From NCBI GenBank assembly GCA_036346205.1, contig JARFJB010001278.1, forward strand, positions 2,517,501-2,581,500: DNA of 64,000 bases, read 5' to 3'. This document shows positions 38,301 to 50,444 of this stretch, one piece after another (positions within the stretch are counted from its first letter, which is position 1; every line of letters starts with the position of its first letter). The translations under genes were made by a program, and so were the position numbers. This DNA comes from Vesta saturnalis (lineage: Eukaryota > Arthropoda > Insecta > Coleoptera > Lampyridae). Under the pieces are notes generated by a model. That model was not told the origin of the DNA, searched no databases, and saw nothing but the letters and a program-made list of their open reading frames with translations.

Positions 38301-40220
38301 TCCGATTCACTTAGTCCCATTTGACGATAATTTGTTTTTATTTTAAATACTTAAACTTTGTGTGAGTTCAATAAAATATCGTTTGTTTAATATTTAAAGG
38401 TAGTTAGCACTAAACCGTTTTCCCCTTGGAGGTCCTTGAAGGAGCCTGCCTATGATGGTTGCCAGGCGTTTGAACCCCAATAATCAGAACATTGATTATA
38501 TTAACAACTACTTTGTAAATGTTAGTCAAATGGATCCTCGCTAGAAAGCTTGTCCAACAAGTTAAAGTTTTTATAAAAAATTAAATAATGTAAAGGTAAT
38601 AACCGATTGCAGGTGACACCTACAGTTAGCTTTAACCGTGACACACATTAAACGAAGTATTAATCTATTTAGGGGAAAATACTTGATCGTATTTGATTAA
38701 TAATATTTGGTGTACGATTCTTACAGCGTCTGGTAATAATCACTAGTGTTAATATTTTGCTCCACGCGCTAAAATAGATTCCTCGAGCGCCACCCAAAGA
38801 ATTGATAGCGACCAGCGCTTCTTTAGATCAATGCTGAACGTCTAAAACTTCCAAACGGGTTACACTAGGTAACCACCCACAGTGAAGGTTAACTTCAGAA
38901 CTCAATACGGCTGCTGTTAAGAGGATTTTGAAAATACGGGAGTTTAGTGAGAACTGTTTTTTAATGGAATTATGAATACGCTAGCTATAATTAAGAATTA
39001 TCGATTATTGACTCAGGCTTTCATACGTTCCATCACATTTATTTCTATCTACATTTAAATCTATGATAATGAAGAGAATGTTTTGTGTATATAAAATAGC
39101 TATTATATAAACTGCCTAATTCTTAAGTTATTTCCTTAATAAATAATTGTTATTTACAAAATATTTTAATCATAAAAACACGATTTACCTTAACACTTAA
39201 TACGGTCGCTGCATTTATTTTCTGAAGATTATGGATAAAATGATTAGTTTAATTATTTTCCTTTGCCTCCTACTCTCTTATATTAAGGGGAAGGTATTTG
39301 GCGGTATACATCTATACATTAATTGCATTAGTTAACGGCAATTTTTCGTAACAGAAAATCTGACTTGTCACAATCAGTATACTATATTCCGAGCAATATA
39401 TTGGTAACGTAAGAATATGTCGTGCTTGTGAAAGCTAGGGCCTCTCATTCCGTGTGATGTATACGATTATTTCGACTAGGTTAGAGGGAAAAAAATGGTG
39501 CTACTCTCTGCAGATCGTTAGCGCGTATGTAAGATAGCCGCTACACTTTGCCGACCGTATCAGTAACCAAAGTGTGCTCATATTAACATTACCAAGCGAA
39601 TATTTTTCAACTAGGGTTTGTTTTAAAACCATTAAATAACCTTATCCAAATCCGACTTAATCTGAACAGAATCCGATTAGTGCGCATACGTAGAATAAAA
39701 ATTTGATATCATAAATATTTGCAACTTTTACCTGCAAAGAATATGTGGTTAACTGTCCAATTAAAACTGTATGCAAACATTCGAAGATCCTACCAAAAGG
39801 CTGTGATTTCCAAATACTGGGGAAGAGTCTGTCTGTCAAAAGTGTCTTAGGTTGTTGGGACGATTTTAAGAATCTGTCCCTGTTGGTTCAATAAACTCTG
39901 AAAAATGACTTTAGATGTTAGTACAAATGTGTCAAAAGGACCATAGATGTTGGAGTAACATCCCTCCGAAGAAATATTGGATCATAAGACAGTTTCAATA
40001 ATCTGTCAAGGGACCTTAGATGTAGCAACCAGAAAAAAAAACTAGGCGGAGTTGAAAATAAAATGTGAATGATAATGGTCGCAAAGTAAAGAGTAAAAAT
40101 AATGAATGAAACAGGAGGAGGGAATAGAAACAAGTAAAAGAAAGACGACAGCCAATTTTCTCTCTTGAAATTTCGTAAAAACTAACAAAATCGTTGTATA
40201 AACATAGATCATTCGGTGCG
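35396..40220. other. Unassigned AT-rich DNA with minor repeats
   Basis: The sequence just after the satellite (35396-35440, AGAGGTTGCATAGTTATC) recurs at 35567-35612. A GC-richer island lies at about 36225-36500 (includes TCATCTCCGGATGTAAGG), flanked by A-rich sequence, and might be a terminal or LTR-like part of an unrecognised element. The remainder to 40220 shows no coding signal. Short GACCTTAGATGT-like phrases recur at 39905, 39939 and 40013. Confidence 0.4.
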
Positions 40221-40224
40221 AACT

Positions 40225-41245
40225 CTGACCAATAGACAGTCATCAAAACAATCTATCTCGTCACCTCCACAACGAAATTAGTGTATTAATACAGATTTTG
40301 GGAAACATTGAAACCTGAATGCTAACCAGCACTCACGGACCGAAAAACATATCTAGGTCATCGAGATAATTTAGCTTGCTACATCCAAAACGAAATTGCC
40401 GTATCACGATTTAGATTTAGATCAAATGATTACTAACACTTATAGGTCACAGAATTTAACTCTTGGTCAACGATCCAATCAATTTCGCCAAAGCGAAATT
40501 GGACTATAGACATAGACTTCCAGCCCATGCTAACCAAAACCGATAGATCACATAATTTACTTCTCGATCATCGGGATAATCTATTTTGTCGCCTCCTCGA
40601 CGAAATTGGTGATATTTACATAGATGTTGGGCAAAATTCAGCCCAAATTGTGACCAATACTCAGTTGTCACATAATTCGGCTTTTGCTGATCGAGGGAAC
40701 CAATGTTTCCAAAATACCAACAAAATTAGGGTATAAATATATATTTTGAATAATATTCGGTATAAATGCTAAACTACATTCATGTAGAATTTAGACCTCC
40801 ATCGTCGATAGAATCCATTATGTGCGTCCACAACGAAACGTATATCAACATGGACTTTGCATATAATTTGGCCCAAATCTTGCCCAACACTCAACGTCCA
40901 TAGAATTTAGCTCATAGGTATCGTGGGCCGCGACCACAACGAAATTGGTGCGTAAATATAGCTTTTGGCCAAAGTGCTGACAAACTTTAACAGAGCACAC
41001 AACTTACCTACTCGTGCTGAGACAATTCATGTTAACGTGATTTCAACCAAATTAGGATATAAATATATATTTTAAGAAACATTCTACCCCAATGCTAACA
41101 ACACTTCAGCTTCAGCTCTATGTCATCCAGGGATTTAATATTGCTGCAACCATAGGAAATTTAGTGCGTAAATATAGATTTTGCGCACAATTCACTGCCC
41201 CATTCTCTTAATTATAGGAAATCTCTTGTACTCTACACAACCATA
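40225..41245. repeat. Divergent tandem satellite, about 110-bp unit, roughly nine copies
   Basis: The phrase CACAACGAAATTGGTG or a variant recurs near 40267, 40387, 40491, 40597, 40720, 40829, 40935, 41047 and 41150. Between these lie recurring TATAAATATAGATTTTG, GCCCAAATGCTAACC and CATAATTTAGCTC segments. Units are diverged and no frame is kept. Confidence 0.8.
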
Positions 41246-41544
41246 ACGCATATGGTATCATATAACAGAAGCTGACAAGTACCTTAGGGGCCGAATTACA
41301 TTATGTACTTGCAGACAAACAATTTTTTCGATCCAGTTCATGCACTGCACGATCTTACGCATAAATCATTTTACGCACACGTACCCGCACACGACGCACA
41401 CACGCACACGACACGCACACGCACACGCACATTCACACGCACGCGCCACGCTCACGCATACGCACACACACACCATTCTATGTTGCTGTTTTGGTCTTAT
41501 AACATAAAATTTTGTTAATACACCATTGTTGTTTAAAAAGTCTA
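41246..41544. repeat. CA/CG-rich microsatellite at 41376-41474 and flank
   Basis: ACGCACACG-type repeats of about 100 bp. It is the reverse-complement composition of the 32-35 kb satellite. Confidence 0.8.
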
Positions 41545-42436
41545 ACCGATTTTTTTTCCTTCAGGCCAAGAAAACACTTGAATTAATTTATTTTTGGAGT
41601 GAAGCATAAATGACGCTTTAAAGTTTACTTGCGTTTTCTTATTCTTCATACTATTTATGGCGTCTGTATATACATGGTACTTGCAAACATAATTTAAGAG
41701 GTTCATTTTTTCTGTATTGCCTCCTAACCCACACACTATGCTGCTCTGTGTTAAAGTTTTCGAGCATATCCCTTTCACCAAGTTTCTTACCAAATCCCAA
41801 ATGCTTTAATTCTAGGAGAGTTGACCAAACATTCGCCAAACGTTTGCGTTTATCGCTTGGCAAAAGAAGCAAGTATCCTCCCGTCTAATTTTTGTTTTGC
41901 AAAGACATATTGGATCTGCTATCCTGTTTTTGGCGAAGCACCGCGATACCTTTCTTATATATCCGGGTGTAAGATTGTTGAAGAAAGACTTCCATTGGGT
42001 TGTATTGTTAAACCATTCGTTTTGGATCTTTTGCTCTAGCATCGTATTAAATGTCGCTGACGTTAGTGCGTACTGGAAGTGTTTACGAGTGTTTTGGACA
42101 GCATGTCTGTTCGGAACTGAATACTTTGACATGCTACAGCACGACACAGCAGCGTACTACTCAATCTTACGCACTTGCAGACATACACGCGCGCTTATAA
42201 GCATGCACGCTTTTCAGTTCTTTAGCCTTTCATCTGCATTTAATAATATTCACCCACTTACCTAATATTTTATATTGACCTCCTTCTCTCGTTAAGTCTG
42301 AGGACAGGAATATTGGTAAAACCCAATGTAGATAAGTATTTCTAAAGTTCATCATTTCCCAAAGAGCATAGGCCATAATCTTCTCTCCAATTAAAGAATT
42401 GCGTTTTAGCAGCAGGCGTAATCGCAGGACAAACAA
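41545..42436 (-). pseudogene. Probable LINE C-terminal relic
   Basis: Minus-strand fragments in shifted frames run as follows. 42147-41812 has LTPGYIRKVSRCFAKNRIAD and a Cys-rich segment, ICLCKTKI...CFFCQAINANVW, resembling the cysteine box after LINE reverse transcriptases. 41793-41542 has LLNYVCKYHVYTDAINSMKN and ends with an FSWPEGKK segment, similar in layout to LINE C termini. A further frame lies at 42436-42230. No RT core was seen and the clade is not assignable. This is inference from layout. Confidence 0.45.
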
Positions 42437-43258
42437 AATATTCAGTTTACCTCAAGCACAAGTATTTCCAGAATATGTATATATCTTTTGTCGATGTACT
42501 CGTGCCGAATTCGGTGCATGAGCAAGGAGGCGTAAATAGAAATCAACAAAAAAAATCATTTTATCTAAAGTTTCCTCTTGCATTCCACACTTTTATTAGT
42601 GTATGAATTACAAAATAATAGCTTAAAATGGCTTTTGTTTTCACATGGATTGGTTTTACCGCCGAGTATTAGTGTACACAACGATGAAAAAGAAATCAAG
42701 CTACTTTGTTTGCTCAATTGCAATTTTCTCTAAGGATAAGGCATACAGATTATTTACAGCAGGGGATAAAATCAAAAACACATGAGAAGCTCACAATCAG
42801 AATAGTTCATTTGCAAACAAGACTAATGAAGCAGTAACACAGCCTCACCCTCCCTGCGAAACCATGACCATCACTCAAGGTTTTAATGAGATACAGTCTA
42901 TCTCAGAATAAAATAGACGAAGAATTAGAGCGCCCCGAAACTAATGGAACCCCTACACATACTTTAGACGTACAGTAAAAAACATCACCATCTAGAGCAG
43001 ATTACGGTGAAAACAGCAACAAGATTTAGTCCAGAGGGACTGTTATCGCACGTGAGTCGAATTAGTCCATTTCTGAATTTTTTCGAACGCACTTGAGAAA
43101 AAAAAATAGAAATAAATGAATTCGGCGCAAATGTGAAAACAGTTCTACTTACCTGAATACGGAAGCAGCGTCCGCTTCCAAAACTATAACTAAAAATAAT
43201 GTTAATAGATGCCAAAAGTCTAATATCGAATTTTACAAGTACAGAATTTGATAAATTA
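42437..43258. other. No gene recognised
   Basis: No coding or repeat signal was supported. The minus-strand frame at 42985-43326 crosses the hAT terminus and is not a gene. Confidence 0.45.
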
Positions 43259-44019
43259 AACCTACTCAGGCCCGCGCCGTCCATATGGCCAACTCGTGCA
43301 TTGCACGAGGGCTCCGTGGATATCAATTTTCAACAATACAAAAAAACTAAATTTTGTTCCCGTCATTTGAAAATGGAAATAGCAGTGACTATTTATTATT
43401 TTACAATAATTATAGTTTTCTGCGTGCAATTTCAGCGAGTTTTATTTTCTTCAAAAGAAAAAATAATAATAATAAGCATAGATAAATCATTCTTTATTTA
43501 TAATAAAGGTTTAGTTATTTGTCGTGTTGCGTTTCAACTTGTATTTTAACGAGTATACAATTATTCGTGTTGTAACTTGCATTTTGTGACTTGTACTTTG
43601 ACCTCCTACATAAGAAGAGTTTACTTGATAGATTTGTTTTATATTTATTATAATCAAACCGTTTGATAATAAGATAAGAAGAAATAATTTTAATGGTCAA
43701 ATTTACCAAGTAAATTTTGCGTTCGTTTAATCGTTTATTACTTAGTTATTAGTTCGAATTGATTACTTAAAAGATTCTAAGTTAAATAAGTTTTGTAACC
43801 AATTTGGTAGAAAAGTCACTTTATAATTTTTTTTTCAAGTTTAATCACTAAACATTTTTAATTGTTACCCATCTTATTAAAGAAACTACTTTAAACATTT
43901 GCCGCAACCTCAGGAATATTTAAAAAATTTAAAGTGTTTTCTTTTTTACTAATTTTCACATTTTAATTATTTTTGCAATTAATAAAATATGAAGCGAATT
44001 AATTTGGATTTATATATAG

Positions 44020-45066
44020 ATGTCTAAAGAGGAAAAAAAAAAGAAACTTTCCGGAGATGAAAACTTATTAAACAAGTGAAAACGAGAAGAAAACTTAGAA
44101 AAAAACTAAAGCAAAAGTAACAAATTTTTTTCTGTCTATATCAACGCGGTGCAGTTAAAAACAAGTAATATCCACATGGTGTCCGATTTCTTGATTCCTA
44201 CAGCATGCTCAACTCCTGATGAAGAGCTACTGGAGAAGGAATTTGAAGGCAGTGTAAATATTCAGCTACAATCAACTTCTAGCAAAGATTGTAAACTTGA
44301 TGACGGTAAAGAGACATTTTTACCGCTTTCTGAGGATCCAGGGTTATGCCAAAAGTTTTATTTCACCATCATGTTCAATTATTAAAAGATAATGGACCAA
44401 GTCATTATCAGATTAAAAATCAGATTTACCCTAAAGACAAATCAGGATGTAAGATTTCTGACACGTATTTTACTAAAATTTTACATCATAATGTAAAAGT
44501 TAAACGAGAATGGTTGTTATATTCTAAAGAAAAGAAATCTGTATATTGTCTTTATTGCAAAATCTTTAATGTTGCAAATTTTGCGAAAACTATAAAATTA
44601 AGTGAACGGTAATGGGTTTAATGAATTTAAGTGAATATTTAAGTTACGACGAAAAAAGTAAGTTTCATTTCCAGAATTTGAAGAAATGGACAGATCTTTT
44701 AAATCGAATGAAAGAGAATAAAACCATAGGTTCTGAAGCACAATAGACAGAAAGAAACAAAATACTGGCATGCCGTTATTGAGCGTATTTTTTATACGGT
44801 TCAATTTTTGCCTAACAGAACTACTAATAAATTATATGAAAACAATTATGGAAACTATTTAAAATGTATCAAAATGAACGAAAAATTCGATCCTATAAAG
44901 TCAAAACCTGTCAACCGGTCTCAAATGGAAGTGCACAAAATTATGTCTCATTATCTTTGGGGCAAAATCCAAAGCAAAGTCATACCCTTCTTAGGAAGTA
45001 ACATTAAATCTAAAATTTTAAACATGGCGAAAAAGGGTAAATATTTTTCTATGATCCTCGACTGTA
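44020..45066 (+). pseudogene. hAT transposase, N-terminal part with zinc finger
   Basis: It starts MSKEEKKKKLSGDENLL and then hits a stop. The frame from 44149 carries SDFLIPTACSTPDEELLEKE. After a frameshift near 44350, the 44395-44610 region reads VKREWLLYSKEKKSVYCLYC and KIF, the TTF/BED-like zinc finger of ZMYM-related hAT proteins. The frame at 44808 continues with RSQMEVHKIMSHYLWGKIQS, then AKKGKYFSMILDCT, the start of the RNase H-like catalytic core. At that point the next transposon is inserted (TA at 45065-45066), and reading resumes at 48040 with SDVGHK. Confidence 0.78.
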
Positions 45067-48037
45067 CCGGGTGGCCAACTAAGAACGGCCGTCGGCCATA
45101 TCTCAGGAATGGATTATAGCACAGGTTCGGGGGAAAAATGTTATAACCAAAGCGGCCTCGAGAAACGCCTGGAAATTATTTTCAGAATTGTAGGTCCACC
45201 GCTAAAGGGCGTATTTGACAGTTAAAATTTTAAAAAGCAAAATTTTTCAAAATTTACTCAATTAAGGGACATATTAAATATTATAATCAGATTCCTCGAC
45301 AAATTCTGCATATTTTTTATTTGGCAAGCTTTAGTCTATCTCTTCAAATAAGGGGTGGGGAACCTTGTTACGAAAAAACGCCTTTAATTCAGGTTCTGCT
45401 TGACAGATTTTAATAAACTTGTTGTTGTTTGAAAGCGCTTTTGTTAAACAATAGAAAATTTTAAGCAATCTGATTATTAACATAAATGCTAGAGGACGCT
45501 GTTTAATATTTTTTAATATTGTGTTTTCTATTTACAATTTTAAATGGAAACAAAAATTTAAATAGGTCTTTAAAAAGTAAACTGAATTAGTAATAAAAAG
45601 TGAAAACTGCAAGTCGATATCTTTTTCCTATCCTGAGATATCGTAAGAAACAGGTAAATTTAAATTGTTCTTCTAACGTCTAGTAGGCTAGTTCGCGTTA
45701 ACGGAAATTATTAAATTTAGCCTGGATGAAAAGATCATGCATTGGTCTGCAGTAATTTAAACTGTTATCATACTAATGTTATGGTTGCCGCTAGATTACC
45801 TAAATGTAATGCTGTCGCTACTAACAATGAGAACAAATTATAAAATAATAATGTGATAAATCTAACAATTAAAACCTTAAATAAATAACTAAGTAATTAG
45901 TATCGCCCTAGATGTTCGAAATGTCGTCCATCATTTTCAATGCATGAAATCAATCGCTGACGGGTGGGCAGAACAGCAGTTTCAATTTCTGCCCTTGATT
46001 CGTATTGTGTGTCGTATTTCTTCAATCATGTCAACTCTTGTTGTGGGTCTATCGGCATAAACGAGATCATTTATTCGCCCCACAAAATAAAAATCTAAGC
46101 AAGTTAGGTCTGGAGACCTTGGTGGCCAAATAAATAAACTTCCACGTCCTATCCACCTTTCAGGGTGTGATTGATCTAAGAAATTCGAACATCTCCAGAA
46201 TAATGTGCCGGGCACCCATCATGTTAAGAACATGTCACGACGAATGGTTAAAAAGTGACAATTACCATCACTATGAAAAACAGCCTCATCTGTCCACATA
46301 ATTCGTGAAAGTATTTCAGGATTGTCGTATCATATTTGAGAGACAGTTGCAAAAATCCAACCTGGTATCGAAATCTTGAGCATTCAAACTATGTTGTAGG
46401 ACAATGCATTAACTCTCGTAATGTTATTAAGAATTTTTCGCCCGGCCTCTCATTATTTTTTATTATTGGTACCTTTTACTTTACTTTGCCTCACTTAATT
46501 ATCATGTTGTTAGTTAAAATCTATTCACAGATCATAAGATAATTTAATTAAATAATTTGTTGTTTTATTGAAACTGGAAAAATTAAAACATTTTTATCAT
46601 TATAATACCGAATAAAACATGCATTAATAAATAAGTAGTCACCTGTGTTCTCTTAAAATATTTTGGACGGCGGCATATACCCAAATCTCTAGTTATAGCT
46701 CTGGTGCTTGAATGAGGGTTAACATTTACATAAGCTAAAACATCAATAACATTTTCCTCTGTTCTACCTCTGCGTTGTCTGCGGTACACAGGAAGATTCA
46801 CATTTCAGTAGTGCGCACACGGTGTGCGAGTCGGAAAAGAACTCTTCTGCTGTGATGCCGTCTGTTTGGGTACTGCAGTGCATACACTCTGGCAGCAACG
46901 GTTGCATTTCTCATATATTCAAAATAAACTGCCAACATATCAAATGCTTCTTCATTTGTAAGAATCATTTTAGTACGAAAAGATAAAGAAAGTCTATTAA
47001 ATGCAACACGATGACTAATTTTTGACATATGCGTCAAAATCATAGCTTGCTTGTTTTCAACAGAATTTATTTTATATCCTCTTTACTAATTTTGTTGTCA
47101 TCAGTAAATCGTAATTAATCTTTTAAACTGTATTTGTTGTTGCTGGACAAATATCGGTTTTATTGATATTTTATGCTTTTGATTTACTAACACGTCGCTT
47201 GAAAACAAATATAATATTCTTATATAATTAAAAAATGTTAGATTTATCACAATATTTTATAATTTGTTCTCATTGTTAGTAGAGACAGCATTACATTTAG
47301 GTAATCTAGTGGCAACCATAACATTAGTATGATAACAGTTTAAATTACTGCAGACCAATGTAAGATCTTTTCATCCAGGCTAAATTTAATAATTTCCGTT
47401 AACGCGAACTAGCCTACTAGACGTTGGAAGAACAATTCCCGCCATTTACCTGTATCTTACGATATCTCAGGATAGGAAAAATATCGACTTCACTGTTTTA
47501 TTACTAATTAGCCTACTTTTAAAGACCTACTTAAATTTTTATGCTTCCATTTGAAATTGTAAAGAAAACACAATATTAAAAAATATTAAACAGCGCCCTC
47601 TAGCATTTATGTTATTAATCAGATTGGTTCAAATTTACAAATTTTCTGTTGTTTAACAAAAGCTCTTTCAAACAACATCAAGTTTATTAAAATTGGTCAA
47701 GCAGAACCTGAATTAAAGGCGTTTTTTCGCAACAAGGTTCCCACTCTCCCCACCCCTTATTTGAAGAGATAGACCAAAACTTGTCCAATAAAAATATGCA
47801 GAATTTGTCGAAGAATCTGACTATAATATTTAATATGACCCATAATTAGGTAAATTTTGAAAAATTTCCTTTTAAAATTTTAACTGTCAAATACGCCCTC
47901 TAGCGGTGGACCTACAATTCTGAAAATAATTTCTGGGTATTTCTCTAGGGCACTTTTGTTATAAAAATTTTTCCCGAACCTGTGATATAATCCATTCCTG
48001 AGATATGGCCGACGACCGTTCTTAGTTGGCCACCCGG
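45067..48037 (-). mobile_element. Long-TIR mariner-superfamily element, copy 2 (801-bp TIRs)
   Basis: It begins CCGGGTGGCCAACTAAGAAC and ends with the reverse complement. Inverted similarity runs for about 801 bp on each side (45067-45867 and 47237-48037). TA flanks both ends (45065-45066 and 48038-48039). It interrupts the hAT coding region exactly, because removing the element and one TA restores the frame. Inside is a damaged transposase. It is a sister of the 13513-16230 copy. Confidence 0.92.
45980..47030 (-). pseudogene. DUF4817-type transposase, copy 2 (deleted)
   Basis: Exon 1 from about 46968 reads MILTNEEAFDMLAVYFEYMR and AARVYALQYPNRRHH, then (after the same frameshift position as copy 1) GRTEENVIDVLAYVNVNPHS up to the intron donor at about 46647. 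The intron acceptor and the start of exon 2 are deleted near 46410, and a second deletion near 46235-46260 removes much of the catalytic core. The C terminus is recognisable as RWIGRG, PPRSPDLTCLDFYF and DLVYADRPTTR (46190-46020). It cannot encode an active enzyme. Confidence 0.8.
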
Positions 48038-48039
48038 TA

Positions 48040-48400
48040 CATCCGATGTTGGCCACAAGAACTGATTTCAGTATGTATAAGATTCGTCAATTTAAACGAT
48101 TCTGTTACTGATGTTACCTGCGAACGTTTAACAATTTTTTGTTATCAACGTTAGAAAATTGTGGATTAGATATTTTTGATTTACGCGGTCAAGGCTACGA
48201 CAACAGGGCAAACATGCTATCCTGCTATAACCATAGTTTAAACCTCATCGGTAACGATGGCGCAAAATCAAATATATTATTTGTAAATTTTTTTTCTATA
48301 ATTCGCGATCTTCATAACTTTTTCTCTGCTTCAACTCATCGATGGGCGATTTTGAAAAAACATATATCAAATTATTACGTTGTAATTTAAATTTAGGATT
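48040..48400 (+). pseudogene. hAT transposase, central part
   Basis: It continues from 45066. After SDVGHKN the frame is broken, then from 48139 LENCGLDIFDLRGQGYDN, RANMLSC, HSLNLIGNDGAKS and NFFSASTHRWAILKKHIS. These are standard landmarks of ZMYM-like hAT transposases (DLRGQGYDNGANM, SLNLV-GDAAKSS, FSSSTHRW). Similarity ends near 48385 and resumes at about 50445 with LKPLPDARWSNR. Confidence 0.8.
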
Positions 48401-50440
48401 TGTACATAATAAACATAATAAATATAGGAAACTTTAGTAGCGTTAGGATTAATCAGTAGTTTTTACAGTCCAACAGTAAATATAATCAAATTAATAATTT
48501 AGTATTAGTTATAATCCTCAATTTATGTTTAAATGTAAATAGTTAAAAATAATCATTTGTAAATAGTATATCTATGGAGGGAATAACTAACTACAAGGAA
48601 CAGTGCTTTATTAAAATACAGGTTTCTGTAATTCATTAATGGGATAAAACAGGGATCTGTTTATTCTTCCATAGCAAAATTTGGATTATCTCTTGAAAGG
48701 TCGATTTCGGTCATCTTTGGGTGATATGGATATTTCTTTGTTCGGACATTGTTGAGGAAAGCTGAACATTTTTTAGCAGGGTGATATTTGGGCAATTAAC
48801 CTTTAGAAAAAGATTAATCCAAAATCACTCGACAAGCGAGTTGCATATAGTATAGTGTTGATCGGTTGTGAGTAGTACTATTCGTGGAATTAAAGCCTAA
48901 CAATCTTCTAATAGCAGCAACACCACCTGAAACCCTTCAGCCAAGGTAATTCATAATTTTATAACCAGTTAACTTGTAGTATTATCTCCCATGCGGTTTT
49001 TCTGCTACATATCTTTTTTGTGCTACGTTTTGTTATGATAACATTGTACAGCTTTTGATTACGATTTTGTTTTGAAGTCATCGTTTTAAGTTTTTAAGCT
49101 CTTGGAGTTTATTATTTTGACTGTACATAATAGTAGATAAGTAACATGATTCGCACAAGTAATTTGATGTAAATTGGAAAGCAGAAAATTGTTCGGAGAA
49201 CTATTTCATTGACGAACGTATCGAGGTTCGAGTATACCTAGTGGTACCGTGAGCGAACCCTAAGCAAGTTTCGAGTGGACGTTTCTCATTTGTAAATACA
49301 GGTTAGTAACTTTGATGGGGAATAGATTAGTGCATTGGGTACCGAATTCAGTAACGTCATCTGTATGCTACAAGTACGATTAAATTGTTCAATTACGAAT
49401 CATTAGATAAATTGATACCTACGTTATTGTTTAGTTAGTTGTCTGTCGGATATAAATTAGTTAATAGTTGTTGGTTTAGTATTTATGAACACACCAACAC
49501 TTGAATATCACTTTGAAAATCTTCTTTGTTGAAAGAGTTTGTTATACTAGCACTAAGCATTTTTAGCAACGAAAAATTTCACTCTTTGTAAAACAAAATA
49601 AATCCAAATCGATAAAATTAAAAAGCATATGCAACCATCATTTAAAGCAAAAGTAAAATTTATTCTCGTTAAAATAAAATTCATGCAAAATAAAATTAAA
49701 ACGCTTAAAACCCAAGCCACCATATTAATCAAATTGTGTATGAATAGCATGTAGAAATCTGTAAACGGTATCTGTAGAATAAATTTTAAGGAGCATTCTT
49801 TCCGATTAGAAAATTTTATCAGTATTTTCATTGAGGACTCGCAAATTGTACATAATTGATTGTAATTTAAAGTAAAATAAGTAGACGAGATCTGCAAACA
49901 CCATGTGTTGTTATTTAGTGTCGATAATTAATATTATTTTTCTTTGTAAATATTTATATATTAGTGCGTAGGTTGGATTTTGATACGATTTGGAACAGTT
50001 TCCAAATCTAGCTATTTTTTTTGGTAATTCAAATTGGTGGAAAAGGAAGTAGCAGCCACAAATAAATAGTTGTTGTATGTTTCAAAATAAAATTTGTTAT
50101 TTTGAGTTTGCTAATCTTTGTCTAATTATTTGAATAATACGAGTGAGACCAGTTGTCAGGATAGTAAAGGTAAGGATAAGATATTGAGGGAGACTGAACA
50201 GCTTCAGCACTTTCTGGCTCAAGTGCACGCGAATTAATAGTGAGTCAGTGGCGCCCAGAATTATTACCATCTTACGAATTATTTTCGAAAAGAACCGCAC
50301 GGCCTCACTGGCTACAAATTGAAAGCATAGCGGCAAACTTTTATCGCACCTCTGACAGGTCTGTCTGAACTTTGGGCTTCTGGAAATCAGAACAGATAAT
50401 TGGTAACTGCCCCTAAATATTATAAATAGGTGTAATAAAA
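48401..50440. other. Unassigned 2-kb insertion inside the hAT gene
   Basis: It separates two adjacent parts of the hAT coding region. No coding domain was recognised. The part from 49612 on is repeated at 55793-56607. The minus-strand frame at 50097-50336 is nearly identical in both copies, but only because the DNA is. The outer boundaries show no clear terminal repeats. Confidence 0.45.
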
Positions 50441-50444
50441 TTTG

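Noticed and set aside
40225..41245. Could the spaced repeats be a CRISPR array?
   Set aside because: The units are long, diverged and directly tandem without unique spacers, and the genome is eukaryotic.
50097..50336. Minus-strand 79-codon frame conserved at 56198-56506
   Set aside because: The conservation reflects the recent DNA duplication, not selection on protein. No domain is recognised.
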